A program made the position numbers and the translations under genes. The notes under the pieces were generated by a model. That model made no database searches, was not told the DNA's origin, and worked only from the letters and a program-made list of their open reading frames with translations. Positions 4,465-5,233 of a stretch of DNA of 5,233 nucleotides are shown here, piece by piece. Numbering within the stretch: position 1 is the stretch's first letter; the number at the start of each line of letters is the position of its first letter. This DNA is from a bacterium (GTDB lineage Bacteria > Actinomycetota > Acidimicrobiia > UBA5794 > ZC4RG35), in contig JAPPKR010000290.1 in NCBI GenBank assembly GCA_028819835.1, forward strand, positions 1 through 5,233. The letters are read 5' to 3'.

Positions 4465-5097
4465 CTAGAACAGGCGCAGCGTCTCGGGTTGCGGCTGCTG
4501 TTCCGCCTCCGCTTCCCCCTCAGTGGTTGCGGCCTGGGCCGCAGCCTGCTGGCGGCGGTTCCGCTGCCTGGGCGGGGGAGTGGGTTTCACGTAGGCCGGG
4601 TGCATGGGTTCCTCCTCCCACCGGGCCTTGGCCCGGGCCACCACCGCCGGAAACTCGTCGGCCAGCTCGAACAGGTCGGTATCCTCGAAGGACTCGATGT
4701 GCGGGTCCGCCGAGGGCTGCTGCACTCCGATAATGGCGCGGCCTCCCCGGATGGATAGCACCACCTTCAGCTCCTCGGAGCCTTCCGTCTCGGCAGCAGC
4801 GGGCTGCTCCCCACCGGCATCGGCATCATCGGCAACGACGGGTTCTCCAGCGTCGGCTTCCGCGTCGCCGTCCAGCCCATCGGATGTTTCCAGGTCGCCC
4901 ACGTCGTCCGTGACTTCTGCGGCCAGAAACTCCCCGTCAGCGTCGGGTTCCTCAGCGATGGTTTCCACGTCGGCGTTCTCCCCGGCAACATCGACAGCCG
5001 AGTCGTCCGGCGTTTCCTCGGTCACGCCGCCGAACAAGAACTCTTCTACGTTCACCACGTCCGAGGCATGGTTTCCCGTTTCGTTGTCGTCAGTCAT
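4465..5097 (-). CDS. Acidic, Ala-rich protein of unknown function
   Basis: A 210-aa protein from ATG 5097, which has AGGGAG (minus strand, 5108-5103) 5 bases upstream. Residues 1-110 contain 38 Asp/Glu and not one Lys or Arg, and look disordered. Residues about 109-175 are a compact segment (LKVVLSIRGGRAIIGVQQ, DPHIESFEDTDLFELADEFP, VVARAKARWEEEPMHPAYVKP), probably a small alpha/beta domain. The tail is a basic patch (RQRNRR) followed by a Gln/Ala/Glu stretch ending PETLRLF. Residues 19-29 (EFLFGGVTEET) resemble residues 27-37 of the PRTase-like protein (FLFGEEAKETD). There is no signal peptide or membrane segment. The frame stays open upstream to the window edge, so a longer protein is possible. 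I do not recognise the family. A charge-mimic or scaffold role is only speculation. Confidence 0.68.
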   Translation of the reverse strand: MTDDNETGNHASDVVNVEEFLFGGVTEETPDDSAVDVAGENADVETIAEEPDADGEFLAAEVTDDVGDLETSDGLDGDAEADAGEPVVADDADAGGEQPAAAETEGSEELKVVLSIRGGRAIIGVQQPSADPHIESFEDTDLFELADEFPAVVARAKARWEEEPMHPAYVKPTPPPRQRNRRQQAAAQAATTEGEAEAEQQPQPETLRLF

Positions 5098-5233
5098 GGT
5101 ATCTCCCTCTCTGATTTCCCCATGGTGCGGCGAGCCTTCCCGTGACCCGCACTTGATCTCGCCCAGGGTCCTCGGCTGCCAGTACAGGTCGCGCTCCACG
5201 GCGGGAACGTCTCCGAACACCGTGGTCTCGGCC
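5098..5233 (-). other. Upstream stretch with coding character in the same frame, open to the window edge
   Basis: In the frame of the acidic gene the minus strand reads without a stop from the edge (ETTVFGDVPAVERDLYWQPR, then TLGEIKCGSREG). By hand count 29 of 33 codons before about 5135 end in G or C, against about 20 of 33 in the frame ending at the TGA that overlaps ATG 5097. The final dozen codons before that ATG lose the bias, as an intergenic leader would. Either the acidic protein is longer, perhaps from GTG 5220, or this is the 3' end of another gene whose stop has been lost or shifted. Confidence 0.4.

Noticed and set aside
4272..4758. Plus-strand open frames over the repeat/hairpin region and the end of the acidic gene
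   Set aside because: They read across terminator-like hairpins and antisense to the acidic gene. Composition is Pro/Arg-rich and no SD supports them.

Overview
The window is GC-rich (roughly 65 % by eye, with strong G/C preference at third codon positions) and carries typical bacterial Shine-Dalgarno signals. The adhesin-like repeat domains at the left end are of a kind I associate with large secreted or surface proteins of uncultured marine or sponge-associated bacteria, such as Chloroflexota (SAR202 or Caldilinea-like) and some Acidimicrobiia. That taxonomic guess rests on recall and general style, not on a marker gene. No rRNA, tRNA, CRISPR array, transposase or integrase is visible.

Layout. 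(1) Positions 1-2241, plus strand: the 3' part of a large modular extracellular beta-sandwich protein. It contains a SwmB-like domain, a cysteine-containing beta domain, two near-identical repeat units, a bacterial Ig-like domain and a third repeat unit. The third unit is in another reading frame because of an apparent 1-base insertion near 1839-1842, so the gene as read here is broken. A strong hairpin follows at 2299-2324. (2) Positions 2415-3843, plus strand: a small Cro/CI-type (XRE) DNA-binding protein, a 256-bp spacer with a perfect 15-bp tandem duplication, then a 286-aa phosphoribosyltransferase-like protein whose N-terminus carries a 31-codon internal duplication. (3) Positions 3937-5233, minus strand, read towards the previous block: an acidic protein of about 210 aa (possibly longer, since the frame stays open to the window edge), then a 96-aa putative zinc-binding protein.

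Between and after the minus-strand genes lie four copies of a roughly 25-bp A-rich/CATATGG element, arranged as two pairs (3843-3919 and 4334-4397) and all in the same orientation. Read on the minus strand each is a small palindrome followed by a T tract, so at least some could serve as transcription terminators for the minus-strand genes. They may belong to a dispersed repeat family.

How the genes work together is unknown. A small regulator, a PRTase-fold protein, a zinc-knuckle protein and a highly acidic protein look like an accessory or element-borne cluster beside a surface protein. One possible link is that the PRTase-like protein and the acidic protein share a short N-terminal FLFG...ET motif. 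I do not recognise a named defence or metabolic system here.
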